Positions 44,537 through 56,225 of a stretch of DNA of 64,000 nucleotides are shown here, one piece after another. How positions within the stretch are numbered: position 1 is the stretch's first letter; each line of letters starts with the position of its first letter. The translations under genes were made by a program, and so were the position numbers. The notes beneath the pieces are model-generated. The model searched no databases, was not told the DNA's origin, and saw nothing but the letters and a program-made list of their open reading frames with translations. This DNA comes from Gnetum montanum (lineage: Eukaryota > Streptophyta > Gnetopsida > Gnetales > Gnetaceae): contig MNCI01008118.1 of the NCBI GenBank assembly GCA_015680685.1, positions 240,760 through 304,759 of the forward strand, given 5' to 3'.

Positions 44537-46338
44537 TGCCCTAAATGATCTTGTCAATCAGACATGGACTTACGTGGTGTTAAAATGACTATGTGCAAGA
44601 GAGGTTTATATTGCATTACATGCAGACACTAGGATAGGCCAAGCTAGAGTGTAGCAGGGTGTCCTAGCCTGAGAATAGTGATGTGAACATGAAAATATGT
44701 ATCAAACAATAGAAAATTGCAAGAGTTATGCTTAATATAAAAAAATGCTTGGAAAAAGGAAATAGAGCTTGAGAACGAAAAATGCACCACCCCAAAAAAG
44801 ATGGAGCATAGCTATTACAGGAAAAGAGGTGAGAATGGTACATGGTGTACAGGTAGGCATAGTGGGATGCTTGAGACATGGAGCTAATGGTTGCCGTGGG
44901 GACTAAACTTGCTGGGTTGGTTGTTTCCATGTTGTGCAAGTGCAATGATGGACTATGTTTTGGGAGGTACCAAGGTGCACAGTCTAGGTGCTCAAGTCTA
45001 AGAATGCTAGGGATACTTAGAAAGTTAAAATTCCCAATGCTCTTTTAATTTGTCAACCCTAAAGTGCTGAACATAGGGGTATTTATAGGGCTAGGTTTAG
45101 CATGAAATGTGGATTAGACACCACATGGAATGAGGGTTTGCATGAAATGTGGATTGGGTAACATGTGGTAATGAGGGTTTGCTGGGTTACGTTGACATGC
45201 TATGCTCCCATGAGAGTAGCAAAGTGTTACACTCTAAAGAATAGCAACGGGTCCTCAGAGATTGCTAAACTATGACTACATTACTCGGACTGCATGTGCC
45301 AGAGTTTAAAAGACTGAAATGTACCTGTAAACAATGAAAAATAATACAACTTGAAGGCTACACTCCAGGACTATGTCTTTCCCTCTTTCAAGTAGGATCA
45401 AGTGTAGGAACAACTTTGGGAACCAATGGGGATGCAAAAGAGATGTAAATTGTTGATCTTGCTTGCTAGAGGAATGTCAGAGTTGAGACAAAGGTTAATG
45501 TCAAGTTCTAGAGGCTTTTGAAGGATTTTCTCTAGTGTCAAGCTAGCTATGCTATAGAGCATAACACAACACTTAGTGAAAATTTGCAAAATTTTGATGT
45601 TTCACATTGATTACTCTAGTTATGTTGGGGGGCATAGCAGGGACACTTAGCCAAATTTTGACAAAATTTGTAGTCTTTCTTTATAGTATGTTGACTATGC
45701 TCTAAGGCGTAGCAGGAGAGGTAGCCTAAGGAGTTAGAAAATGTACCAAATGTGTCTTCCATGTTGAGCTAGCTTGATAGATTATTGTCCAACACTTAGG
45801 CAAAAACTAGGCATTAGAACCTATGCTACACTTGCTATGCTTGGGAGCATAGTAGAGTGTAGCAACTCAAGAGATAGAAAATTTGTTGAATTATTTTGTC
45901 CATCCTAAGAAATTTTAGTAGCCTCCGGCTTGGCACTTAGGTGAACTATTCATTGGAAAATGTGCTATGCTGGCTACGCTGGGGAGCAAAGCCAACATGA
46001 CAGCCTAGGAGATAGAAAATTTTCCAAACTGTTTCGTTCATCCCAAGCAACCCTAACAACTTTTGGCTTGGCACTTAGGAAAATTGGCCATGGAACTGTG
46101 TGCTATGTTGGCTATGCTAGGGAGTGTAGTAGGTAGATTTAGAGCGTAGCAAGACACTTAGAAATATTTTCATGCAACTATTACTGACACTTAGAAAATT
46201 TTGCAAAACAGGCTTCGATGCATGCTACGTTGGCTATGCTGGAGAGCATATCACCAACACTTAGAAAAATTTGTTAAGTTTTGACACTTAGACAAATTTT
46301 TTGTTGAAATGCAAAAGTGTGAAATTGGTGGCATTTTA
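44537..46338 (-). mobile_element. Copy A 5' LTR
   Basis: About 1.8 kb, collinear with 27140-28955 from TGCCCT(G/A)AATG to AAATTGGTGG. The outermost few bases on the right (GCATTTTA instead of TTTTTCA) have changed, so the end is known to within about 10 bp. TATA box CCCTATAAATACC lies on the minus strand near 45089-45077. Inverted repeats of the GCTATGCT/AGCATAGC type occur near 45690, 45835, 45970, 46110 and 46230. Confidence 0.85.
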
Positions 46339-48017
46339 GATGAGCCTTTGCTTACTACCTGAGGTATGCTTAATATTGTAGAGGTAGTACAAATTTCAAC
46401 AAGGCATGTGAAGGATAGTCAAATCAAAAGGTTAGATATGAACAATATTTCCCAGTTCAAAGGGGGTATAACTTTGGTCTACAAAATCATCTCCAAGCTT
46501 TTGAAGATGAATGTGCCTTGTAGAATATAGAAAATAAGTGGCAAAAACTTAAGTTGTTTCCAAGGACACTCATCAAAGAAGTAGAGAACTAGTACTGATC
46601 CTTATAGTCAGAATCTATTAGACGATGGAGTACCATGCTTAAATTATTTAATGATAAGTATCAAACATACTCCAAAGTGTCCAACTTGAAAAGGAAAATC
46701 TAAGGATGGAAACAAGGAACATATGAACCCTTGGATGCCACCATTAGTCGATACTATTCCTTGATGCAGAAATGTCTCAACCATGGTTGTTCTCAACTAG
46801 ATCAACTTTGCCACATTGTAGATGGGCTTCAATTAGAAACAAGGAGAACCCTTCGTGTCTATGCCCAAGGGTGACTATCAGAATTCAGTGCCTATTAGAT
46901 ACAAAGATTAATCAAGTAGGTATCTAAAGAGGAGGGTAAACTAAGAAAAAGAGAAAGTGAAAAAGAGTACAACTATAATCCTTCCATTTATAAGAGGGAG
47001 TTTCAATTCTATGATAGTGAGGATAAATTTGCATATGATGAGGTGGTGCATGGAAAAATCTTGTCACTCCAAAAATTTTAATTTGAACTTACGGCCAAGG
47101 TTGATCAGTTATGGGACTCCATGGATAGCAGATTTCAAGCTGTCTTAAAAATTACTAAAGAGTCCAAAGAACAAGGTAGTGATCATGAGCACAAGAGGTG
47201 CAAGGAAGTTGAACATGCCTATCAAAAAATTAAGGGCAAGATTGCTGTAATAGAAGAAGTTGTGGAAAGCAAATCAGACGATGATGGTGGGTGTGACATC
47301 TACCAATATGTACATTCTAAAGGATGTTGCTCCATTTTGTCACACTTACAAGAGTCTGGGGTGTATGCTTTAAATCCATGACTAACACAAATGCAAACAT
47401 CTAAAATATTACCTTATCATCAAGGTAATTTTAGGTAGTTCCACCAAGAACAACAATATTATCCAAGTGGAGCTCCACTGCAACCATATGAGCAGTATTA
47501 GCAATGGCAGCAACCACAATCATGGGCGCTAACACCACCAAGGTAACAATACCCTTATTGGCAACCTGATCCATATGGTTACAACATTCAACAACCCCTA
47601 TCTCCATGTAACTCTTCTAGTCATGCTTCTACTTTTCAATCTCACTACCACCCTTTTGATTATTATCAAACTCATTCTTGACATAAAAGAAGGGATATCA
47701 CCTCTTACTCTTATCCTCCTCTTATCCTTGCACATGCTCCTCTTGCAGTTGCATATCTACCACTTGCTTCACCTATGCAAGATGAATTACCAGCTCAACC
47801 ATAACAACACAATGCTACAAGGGCCATTAATCTACAACCAGTTTATCAATCAAATAGGTCAAATACTTGATCAAAGAAAAGATCTTTCTTTTGATCTCAT
47901 AGTCCACATAGGCCCTCACATATACCTACAGTTGACAACCTTGTTCCTCCATATTCCTTTGTATCCAATACCTTCAAGTCCCATTCAAACTAAAATCTAC
48001 CTAGGATCCATACCGTT
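46339..48017 (+). pseudogene. F1b gag, continued after copy A
   Basis: Sequence resumes with GCCTTTGCTTAC, which aligns with F1a at about 5340. It reads LDMNNISQFKGG (46430-46465) and EQGSDHEHKRCKEVEHAYQ (47170-47225), and a decayed zinc knuckle CDIYQYVHSKGCC (47290-47330), where one Cys is Tyr. The tail to 48017 is rich in Gln, Pro and Tyr. Internal stops are frequent. F1a has the same layout in reverse. Confidence 0.75.
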
Positions 48018-48578
48018 ATGCATACTCATACTGTATCTAGTTGGATCTATGATGGAAACCTTCCCAGGAAATTAGCTGATCCTGGAAGTCCATGCAAGGC
48101 TCTTCTACATTTAGGTTCTGGTGTCAATTTAATTTCTTATGAGATGTACATTGCATGGAACTTGCCTCCTCTCAAGAAGAGCAATATAAGATTAGAATTG
48201 GTAGACCATTCCATCACTGTTCCATTGGGACTTATGGAAGACATTGTGACTATTATTTGTGGATGGTCTTATCTTGTTGATTTCCTAGTGATCAAGATGG
48301 AGAACTGCGAAGGGGATTCCCCAATCATCATGGGAAGGGCATGGCTGAGTATTTTTGATGTAAGAATGGGCATTAGAGATCTTTCCCTAGAAATATCTAA
48401 AGAAAATACATTTGGAAAGATTGAGAAGAAGAGAGTTTCATGCATTGCGTACAGCGATACAAGGTGCAATTGTGTGCAAAAACTTGGGGCCATAAAGCAA
48501 GCATCTATCTTTACATGCAAGCAGTGTGCGCTAGAAGTAGAAATTCAAAGGTGTTTGTATGCAATAGTCACAAAATAG
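48018..48578 (+). pseudogene. F1b protease
   Basis: One open frame of 186 codons reads CKALLHLGSGVNLISYEMY (active-site region; the catalytic Asp is replaced by His), GLMEDIVTIICGWSYLVDFL and PIIMGRAWLSI (the conserved C-terminal G-R-x-W-L). Retropepsin matures the gag-pol polyprotein. Although the frame is open, the lost catalytic Asp would make it inactive. Confidence 0.8.
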
Positions 48579-49508
48579 AAAGACATTCAATGGCTGACTA
48601 CTGATTCTGAAAGTAGCACACTTTGCATGGAACCGACTATGAGCCTGACATGCACATATGTCATAAGCACGGATGAACTCAAGAAAGTTTATCATCAACT
48701 CTCTGATGATACTCACTTGGGAGAGTTGGAAATTCTTAAAAATTTCAAGTAAGAACCCCTTGAACTGAAAATGCTATCGATCAGAATGGAACATGTTTTT
48801 TTGAAAAAAGGGAGGCCAGTCATAATCAATGCAAATCTTAGTCCAAGGTAGAAAATGACATTGTTGAAGGTAGTCGAAAAATGGTTACCAGATTTTGCTT
48901 GGTCATATCCTAAACTCACAAGGATTGATCCTAGGATATGCTAGCATCACATCTACACTAATTCAACCATGAAGCTAAAAAGACATCCACAGAGGCAATT
49001 GAACCCCAAACTGAAGCAGATTGTTAAGAAGGAAATCAAGCAACTCCTTAAGGTAAGGTTCATTTATTCCATTGCAAATAGTGAGTGGGTTAGTCCACTC
49101 ATGATTGTGCCAAAGAAAGGAGGCAAGTGGCAAGTTTGCATCGATTTTTGGTTGCTGAATATGGAAACATTTAAGGAGCATTTTCCATTGCAATTTGTTG
49201 ATAAGGTGCTAGACACAATATCTAGACATTGCCACTATAGTTTTCTAGATGGTTATAGTGGCTATAATAAAATTCAAATTACACTAGAAGACCAAGCAAA
49301 GAAAACATTCATGATTCCTTGGGGGACTTTTGCATATCACAAGATGCTATTTGATCTATGCAATGCTCCTGCTACATTCCAATGCCTAATTTTGAGCATT
49401 TTTCAACAACAGATTGATAGTGATATGGAAGTCTTCATGGATGACTTCTCAACTTATGGAGCTACATTTGAACAAGCCCTAAACCACCTTAAGCAAGTAC
49501 TGAAATGA
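48579..49508 (+). pseudogene. F1b reverse transcriptase
   Basis: After a broken linker an open frame from 48969 reads KQIVKKEIKQLLKVRFIYS, SPLMIVPKKGGKWQVCIDFW and HYSFLDGYSGYNKIQI. It continues with FMIPWGTFAYHKM, DLCNAPATFQ and the catalytic VFMDDFSTYG, with both Asp intact. It is the best Athila-type RT in the window and is nearly uninterrupted. It ends at a TGA codon (49506-49508), after which frame shifts begin. Confidence 0.9.
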
Positions 49509-50015
49509 TGTGTTAAAACCAATTTATGGCTCAATTGGAAAAAAAGTCACCTAATGGTCCAGGAGGGCATTGTATTGGGTAGAGAATATCACAAGTAGGA
49601 ATTGAGGTAGACCGTAAGAAAATAAGGGTCATCCAAGGAATAACCCACCAACTAGAAGCTATCAAAGATGTTTAATCATTCCTTGGACATATTGGCTACA
49701 CCTGGTGATTCATAGAGAATTTCTCTAAGATCATAAAATCATTGGTGGAGCTCACAAAGAAAGATGCTTCCTTTGTCTAGACTATGGAATGTGAAAAAGC
49801 ACTCCAATAGTTGAAAGAGAAACTTGTAGAAACTCCAATTCTACAAGCACTTGACTAGTATAGACCATTTCATATCATGATGGATGCATCAAATTATGCT
49901 TTTGGAGCCATGCTTATGCAAATGGATGATAAGAAACATCCATACTACATCTACTACGCTAGTTGAAGCATCGTGGGTGCACAACTAAACTACATCAGTA
50001 TAGAAAAAGAATTGA
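49509..50015 (+). pseudogene. F1b RNase H, cut by copy B
   Basis: NWKKSHLMVQEGIVLG follows at about 49530, the Athila connection domain. Frames then shift repeatedly. Remnants of MDASNYAFGAMLMQ (49885-49925) and IEKELMV (50000-50017) are readable. IEKELM is the RNase H core, so copy B inserted inside this domain. Confidence 0.75.
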
Positions 50016-51148
50016 TGGTAGGGAAAAGTAGAACAAGATGGTAAGGAAAAGTAGGAAAAAATTCCAAACAGGAGTGCTAATTGCTTGCAATTTCAAATAG
50101 AAAGCTTACAATGCTCAAGGTTATAGTGCTAACTTTTGCTGGTTAGCCAAGAAAATTGTTAGTCGACCATATTATCAAAAAATCGAACTGGGGACTGAAA
50201 AGTTCAAAAAGCCAAAAAAACGCTAGGGGCCTTTTAAGCATCACTCATTGGGGTATTTATAAGACCAAGGGTGTGTGAAAGATGCAGTTTGGATGCAACG
50301 TGCCCTGGGCTTATCCTAACCTATCTATGTTGCACGTGCATGCATGACCGTTGGGCGGGCCTGCCATGCCGTAATTACAATCCTTCCATGCCGTAATTAC
50401 ACTATCAAAGCAATGATGTGATTAGGTGGAGTGCATTGATGTCGCGTAATTGCTTGCCACGCTCTGCTATGCTTTGTAGCGTAGCATGTTTGGCATAGCG
50501 TAGCATCTTGTTACGTTGTACTGTAACCACCATTTTGAAGCAAGAATCTACGTCATGTCCTGCTGCATGTGTTGGAAACATTTGCAGTGTTGTGACTGCT
50601 GATTACAGACTTGCTATGCCATGCTAAGCTACATAGCGTAGCAGCAGGCCTTAGTCACAAAAATGTTGACAATTTGCACAATGTCGACAATTTGCAAACT
50701 TTGCCTTTTGCACTGCGAGATTTGTGAACTTGCTTTTCCTGCCCTTCGAGTTGCCTTCTGTCACTTTCACAAAATTGCTACGCCTCGCTGTGCCCTATAG
50801 TTTAGCATAGCGTAGCAACAAACATGACTTGTTTTTGCCAAGTTTACCGCTTTCTGGTGGAAGGAGAGATTGCTAAAGAACTTGAAGTTGGACGAGGGGA
50901 TTGACCATCCAGCTTTTGCTACACCATGCTATACTGCGTGGCATAGCATAGCATAGCACTGTGCTTTTGCAAATGTCTTCCAAAGTTTTCTATGCTACAT
51001 AGCGTAGCAAAATTCCTTGGCTTAGAAAACTTGCCGAACTGGACAGTCTGAACATCAGAGCATCCATCTCTTGAAGAACTGCCATAATTTTGCACGAATT
51101 GCAAAAACTTGGTGAAGCAAGCATGCCTTCAAATTTTGGGGTGTTTCA
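50016..51148 (-). mobile_element. Copy B 3' LTR
   Basis: The minus strand starts TGAAACACCCC directly after the polypurine tract AAAGAGGGGCCAA. The other end is placed at TGGTAGGG (50016) next to F1b coding sequence. It has at least five clusters of AGCATAGCGTAGC-type inverted repeats (50460-50510, 50610-50645, 50780-50815, 50920-50960, 50990-51010). A TATA-like CTTATAAATACC (minus) lies near 50263. Confidence 0.75.
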
Positions 51149-51164
51149 TTGGCCCCTCTTTGTC
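51149..51164 (-). promoter_or_regulatory. Copy B polypurine tract
   Basis: The minus strand reads GACAAAGAGGGGCCAA before the LTR start TGAAACACC. It matches copy A at all but two or three positions. Confidence 0.8.
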
Positions 51165-51350
51165 GTAACATTTGTTGTTGTGGCAAGACGTGCTTTCGGT
51201 CATACCTTGTAAGCATGATGGAGAGCAAAACAACCACGATGCAAAGCAAGGGCAAAGGTCTTGTTTGCTGTAGACATTGTTGAAGCTCTTGGACATTTGT
51301 GCTGGTGCATAGTGTCTAAAGTAGGAAGGCCAGCAGCGGCCTTGGTAGCA

Positions 51351-51351
51351 N
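51351..51351. other. Ambiguous base (N)
   Basis: This single N is the only undetermined base in the window. It may mark an assembly join or a polishing failure in the 3' untranslated region of copy B. Confidence 0.95.
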
Positions 51352-51654
51352 AACAGTATTGAGGCTGGGCCATAATATTGCTATAACTCCAGCGGTGAGC
51401 GCTGGGTAAGGAAATACCATCAGGGCGGTGGGTTGTGGCGACCGTAGGTTTGGAGGGCTAGTGTGATGTTATACGACATCTCCGAAGGATCAACAAGAAG
51501 GCCAAGGGTGGCGGTGTCACATACGTTCTAGATTGTGTTCCCATTACATTGTGAACTATGTTCTAGAGCTACAACGTCCCACCCCCACATTGGCATTGTG
51601 CATGCTCATTTGATGTGTACTTGGCATAGATGCATGCTAGGGATGTGACGTGAA

Positions 51655-51960
51655 CCCAGTTTAAGGTCTTGGAAGACCGTGTGCTGGTTTATGGTCCCAG
51701 CAGACAGTTATGCTGGTTTAAGGTCCTAGCAGACCGTACATGCTAGTTTAACGTCATAGCAGACGTGTCGTGCTAGTTTATAGTCATAGCGGACTAGTTA
51801 TGCCAGTTTTACGTTGTAGCGGATGGTTGTCGCTAGTTTAACGTCATAGCAGACGCTGCTTGTTGCTGCTAGTTTAACGTCATAGTAGACGCTTGCTGTC
51901 AGTTTAACATCATAGCAAATGCTGCTTGTTGCTGGCAGTTTAACGTCGTAGCGAACGTTG
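51655..51960 (-). repeat. Hairpin repeat array B1
   Basis: Ten units of about 30 bp. Each has AGTTTAA (or a close variant), a four-base stem, a six-base loop (mostly ATAGCA or CTAGCA) and the other stem half. Stems include GGTC/GACC, CGTC/GACG and AGTC/GACT. It lies between integrase and the polypurine tract, like A1. Confidence 0.92.
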
Positions 51961-51984
51961 CTTGTTGTCATGTTCATGCTTCAG

Positions 51985-53150
51985 ATGTAGTATGACTTAA
52001 GGTACGAGTGATTCATCGGGTCAGCAAACTCGTTACCATCCATGTCTGCCAACTTGAAGGCTCCATTGCCAAAGGCTTTAGTGACCATATAAGGGCCTTC
52101 CTAGTTGGTTGAGAATTTACTCACATGCTCACGGACAGCTTTGAGGATGAGGTCTCCTTTCTGCACTGGCCGTTGATGTGGGTTTGCATGGTGTTGTTGC
52201 TGTTGCTTGCTTTGGTAGTGCTCTATGCAGCTCAGTGTCTATGTGTGCTCTTCCTCTACTAAGTCAAGGTCGATGATCCATGACTCGTTGTCCTGGGCTT
52301 TGCTCACAACATCCGAGAGGATCATCCGAAGTGATGGTACCTGCAACTCAAGAGGCAATACAACTTTAGATCCATAAACAAGGTTGTAAGGAGTCTTACT
52401 TGTCGTGGTTCTACATGTCGTTTTGTAGGCCCATAGAACGTAGAGGATTTGCTTGTGCCACCACCTCTTGCTATTGCCAAGCATATGCTTTAGCAAGTTG
52501 ATGATGGACTTATTTGTAGCCTCCGCCTACTCGTTCGCTTGCGGGTAATATGGGGAGGAGAATGATTATCTGATGCCTAGATTATTACAGAAGGTTCGAG
52601 TTTTCGTACTACTGAATTGTAGCCCATTGTCAGTTACAATAGTCATTGGAAGTCCAAACCTTGTCATGATGTTATCCAGGATGAAGTTGTAGATCTTCTG
52701 AGATGTTGTTTTTCTTATGGGAATAGCTTCCACCCACTTAGTAAAATACTTAGTGGTGGTGATAATGAAGCTGTGCCCTACGGAGGACTTAGGCATGATA
52801 GGTCCTATGAGGTCTAGTCCCCATCATTGGAAAGGCCACGTGATTTGCGTTGGGTGTAGGTCCGTAGGTGAGATGTGTATGAGATTTGTGTATCTCTAGC
52901 ACGTGTCACACATCTTGACTTTCAACATGCAGTCACGCTCCATGTGGGGCCAATAGTACCCTAGACATCTGATTTTCATAGCCATAGCCCTAGGTGCTAT
53001 GTGTCCACCACACAGTCCCTTATGTACTTCATTAACTACCTTCTGCGCCTACTCCCCACCCACGCATGCCAGCAATATCCCATCATAGGAGCATCCACAT
53101 AGGGCATCATTTTCCATGAGCATATATTGCCGGGCATGCTTATGGATTGC
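51985..53150 (-). pseudogene. Copy B integrase
   Basis: The zinc finger (VHKGLCGGHIAP ... MCDTC) lies at 53030-52900. The core reads GLDLIGPIMPKSSVGHS (52810 region, first Asp) and FGLPMTIVTDNGLQFSS (second Asp). It then reads YYPQANE*AEATNK, where the usual GQ has become E-stop by G-to-A and C-to-T changes. The C-terminal domain has WAYKTTCRTTTSKTPYNLVY (52496 onward), VQKGDLILK and EGPYMVTKAFGNG (to about 52030). Confidence 0.88.
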
Positions 53151-53171
53151 ATCTCTCTGGGCAGATGTCAG

Positions 53172-54210
53172 TTAACTTGGGGGTTCGCTATGTTGTAGGT
53201 AGGCTTTAACATTAGCATACCACTCCTGGGTAGAGGCTACGTGTCCCACCTGAGTGATAGGCTCAATACATTCGACAATCAAAGTTGGCAGACTTGCAAA
53301 CGAGTGTGGTGGAATATTTAATGCAAGGGTGGCTAAGGCATCTACTACGGTGTTTTTGTTGTGTGACACATGTTGCACATCTGTGGTTGCAAATTGCTTA
53401 AGCAGGATTTTTGCTAGGTCACAGTAGGGTTGCAAGTACGTAGCTTTGCAAACATAGACCTCAGTGATTTGATTCACAACTATTTGTGAATCATCACGAA
53501 TTGCCAAGTGTTGTATGCATAGCGGTTGGGCAGCTAAGAGGCCTCTGAGTAGCCCCTCATACTTTGCCACATTGTTGGTGCATGGGAACGCAAAATGATA
53601 GGAAAATAGGTGCATTTTCCCAAAGGGGAATGTAATGACAATAGCTGCACTACCTCCTCGTGTGGTTGAAGCACTGTCGAAGTGTAAGGTAGCTTCCAGG
53701 TGCGACAAGACAATGTTAATAGTGCCAGCATGCTCATCTGGGAATTCAGGATCTATGGTTGCATTGTCGTTGACGGGTGAGGTCGTAAGTTGTGTTGCTA
53801 TGGCTTGACCCTTAGTCGACGACTGGCTTACATAGTGTAGGTCAAACTCCACGGTTATTGCTTTCCATCGGGCTATCTGGCTACTTTCATACAGGTTGTT
53901 AGCGATAGCCCGGAGTATGTTGCTTTTGCAAATGATGTTAATTATACTGCGAAACAAGTAGCACCTCCACTTTTTTAACGCAAACACTAAGGCAAGGCAA
54001 TTCCTCTCCACTTCGTTGTATTTCGCCTCATGCGCTATCAATGCATGACTTAGATAATACACTGGTATCTTAGATCCATCGTCTTGTTTCTAACATAGCA
54101 GTGTTGCGATAGATGTGTTGGAGGTGGCAAGGTAGATGAAGAAAGACTTATCCTTTTGTGGCGGGTGCACAGTCGGGAGGTGTGAAATCTCTTCCTTCAA
54201 GTCATCAAAG
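53172..54210 (-). pseudogene. Copy B RNase H and second RNase H
   Basis: An open frame of 296 codons (54062-53172) covers the end of the first RNase H (MYYLSHALIAHEAKYNEVE, KKWRCYLF) and the whole second, archaeal-type domain. The candidate DEDD residues of the latter are present in LHFDSAST, NNVAKYEGLL, IRDDSQIVV and VVDALATLA. The second RNase H is a known mark of the Tat lineage. This is the best preserved enzyme domain of the giant family here and may be intact apart from the upstream frame break near 54080. Confidence 0.88.
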
Positions 54211-54212
54211 GC

Positions 54213-55340
54213 CTATTGACACTGGGTTGTCCACTCGAAGTTAACCCCTTTCTTTAGAAGATGTTGCATGAGGTGTAACATGTCAGTCAACTTTGCTATA
54301 AACCTTTGGATGAACTGTATCCTACCTTGCAACCCATGCAACTCTTTAAGGTTTGTAGGAGGTGCTAGGTTGACGATGGCCTTGACTTTGTTAGGGTCCA
54401 CCCGTATTTTGGCCTCCAATACCACAAATCCTAACATGCGTCCAATTTTTACCCCAAAGACACATTTCTTAGGATTAAGGCGTAGATTATGCATTTGACA
54501 ACATTTAAGGACTACCCCTAGATCGCGTGGGTAATCAACGACCTCTTTGGATTTGATTGCTATATCATCCACATAGTCATTTAGTGTTTCTAGGATGTAG
54601 TCGTTGAAGATGTAGGTCATGGCTCACTGGTAGGTTGCTCTGGTGTTCTTGAGCCGAAAAGGCATCATGGTGTAAGAAAAGGTACCCCATGGGGTCATGG
54701 AGGTTGTTGCTAACTGATGCTCCGGGTTGATGTGAATTTGGTTGTATCCTGAAAAGCCATCCATGAAGGATAACAGAGCATGACCAGTTGTAGTGTTGAT
54801 GAGTTGATCGATGCTTAGAAGTGGAAAATCATCTTTGATCATTGCTTTGTTCAGATCCCAAAAGTCTATGCAGATTCGTATTCCTCCCGTTTTCTTAACA
54901 ACCACGATGATGTTGGACACCCATTCTGAATAATCAACTGCACAGATGAAACCAGCTTGGTATAGCTTGGTGATTTCGTCCCTTATGGCTAGTGCAATTT
55001 CTGGTTTGACCTTACAAGCCTTTTGCTTGACTACCTTCATGCGCGGGTCTAGGATGATGTTGTGCGGTATCAGTCTTGGATCTAAACCTGGCATGTCACT
55101 GTATGACCATGCAAAGACTTTGATGTTGTCCTACAGGATCTTAGCTACGTTTTCATGTGTCTGCGCGTTTAGGAGGGAGCTAAGGTTTAACGTTCCTACT
55201 TTCTCCATGTACGTGATCACAGGCGTCTCAACAAGAGGGTCCTCAATTACATCCCTGGCCTTCAAATCTAGAGTTCGGACTAGCTACTTGGGCTAGTCTG
55301 GGGATGTTTCTAAAGATGCTATGGTACTAGCTGTGGTTGA
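54213..55340 (-). pseudogene. Copy B reverse transcriptase
   Basis: Open frames at 55094-54624 and 54620-54213, nearly continuous, read MPGLDPRLIPHNIILDPRM, KPEIALAIRDEITKLYQAGF, IRICIDFWDLNKA and LLSFMDGFSGYNQIHI. They continue with MTPWGTFSYTMMPF and the catalytic LNDYVDDIAIKSK, intact. Upstream to about 55340 the N-terminal linker (AFAWSY-type) is present with stops. Only one in-frame stop separates the two RT frames. Confidence 0.92.
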
Positions 55341-55569
55341 CCCCTAGTCGATCAGGTTGGGGTTCAATTGTCTTGCGAGCTTTCCATGTGGACCTGCTAA
55401 AGCTAAAGGCATGGGGAGATCGTGACAGATTTTCATTTTTTTGCTTAACTTGTCAAGATGAGATGAAAGCCTGGTTAAGAGGCAACTGTTGGTAGTAATT
55501 GTGTATAATGAAAACTTGCAAAGAAATGACAAGATGTAACTAGCGAAGTATGATGTAGAGATTAAATTT

Positions 55570-55885
55570 TTTCTAGTTTAAAGTCATGGGAGACCGCTAT
55601 GGCATGGAGATGTAGAGCTGCTAAAGTAGGAAATGTAAAACTGTCAATGTGAAAACATGAAACTACTAAGAAATGCAAAACTGCTGATGTGAAAATGTGA
55701 AACTGCTAGTTTAGCGTCATTGTGAACTGCAAATGTATAACAGATCGAAAATGCTAGTTTAAGGTCTTTTCAGACGAGTAACGAGAGAGGAACGCTATGC
55801 TAAAAATGCTAGTTTAAGGTCTTTTCGGACCGCAAAAGTTACAACTGCTATAGGGTTGCTAGTTTAAGGTCTTTTTAGACCAGTA
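55570..55885 (-). repeat. Hairpin repeat array B2
   Basis: Five spaced units lie at about 55573, 55701, 55752, 55810 and 55859. The last three have stems GGTC with loop TTTTCA, TTTTCG or TTTTTA and then GACG or GACC. It lies between the RT frame and the start of the antisense gene, on its 5' side. Confidence 0.82.
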
Positions 55886-56225
55886 GCAAAAACTATATAT
55901 TTTTTCCTTTTTCGTTTCTTGGGAAAGTAAGCGGTTAGCTTGAAGCGTGTCAAGGTTTTAATGCCAACAGTGCTACGATGTCATGGCAAGCATGCTACGC
56001 TTTATGGCGCATTCCATATTAAATGGAGAGAGAGAGAGCGGCAAGTTTTCCTTTTTTACTATTACGACCATAAATATGGATTAAACCCTGGTAAGCTTAT
56101 CATTCTCACAGTAAGAGTGCAGAACCCATATTCGGAGCACAAAGCAATTTCGGAGCACAGGGTGATCGTGCTAACAGAGAGGAAGGTAGTTTTTTGCATT
56201 GCGATGAGGAAAAGTTTGCAAGCGG

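Larger units (their letters stand above)
27140..46338 (-). mobile_element. Copy A: giant Tat/Ogre-like LTR retrotransposon with an antisense gene
   Basis: About 19.2 kb with two LTRs of 1.8 kb. Reading the minus strand the order is: 5' LTR (44537-46338), gag (43700-40900), protease (40888-40450), hairpin repeat array, a block with an opposite-strand spliced gene (39631-34988), a single repeat, RT (34404-33282), RNase H plus second RNase H, integrase (to about 30915), repeat array, 3' untranslated region, polypurine tract and 3' LTR (28955-27140). The second RNase H with a TNNVAEYE-type motif marks the Tat lineage, whose Ogre members reach similar sizes. It inserted into gag of F1b. The target duplication is not recognisable; the left flank is GGAGG. 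Confidence 0.85.
25603..50015 (+). mobile_element. F1b: Athila-like Ty3/gypsy element, split by a giant insertion
   Basis: In plus orientation the parts are: 5' LTR (25603-26429), primer site, gag start (26590-27139), then after copy A the rest of gag (46339-48017), protease, RT and RNase H up to 50015, where copy B interrupts it. Integrase and the 3' LTR lie right of the window. It is homologous to F1a throughout, and their continuous alignment across the split is the evidence that 27139 and about 46339 were once adjacent. F1b lies inside E3d; the left flank is ATTAT (25598-25602). Confidence 0.85.

Noticed and set aside
47575-48075. Long plus-strand hydrophobic frame (166 codons)
   Set aside because: It overlaps in another frame the Gln/Pro/Tyr-rich gag tail that leads in frame into the protease. 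Its composition is a by-product of pyrimidine-rich codons.
51655-51960. CRISPR-like array of spaced repeats
   Set aside because: Units are contiguous, diverged and hairpin-centred with no unique spacers of constant length. The array lies in a plant retrotransposon, and the same repeats flank other parts of the element.
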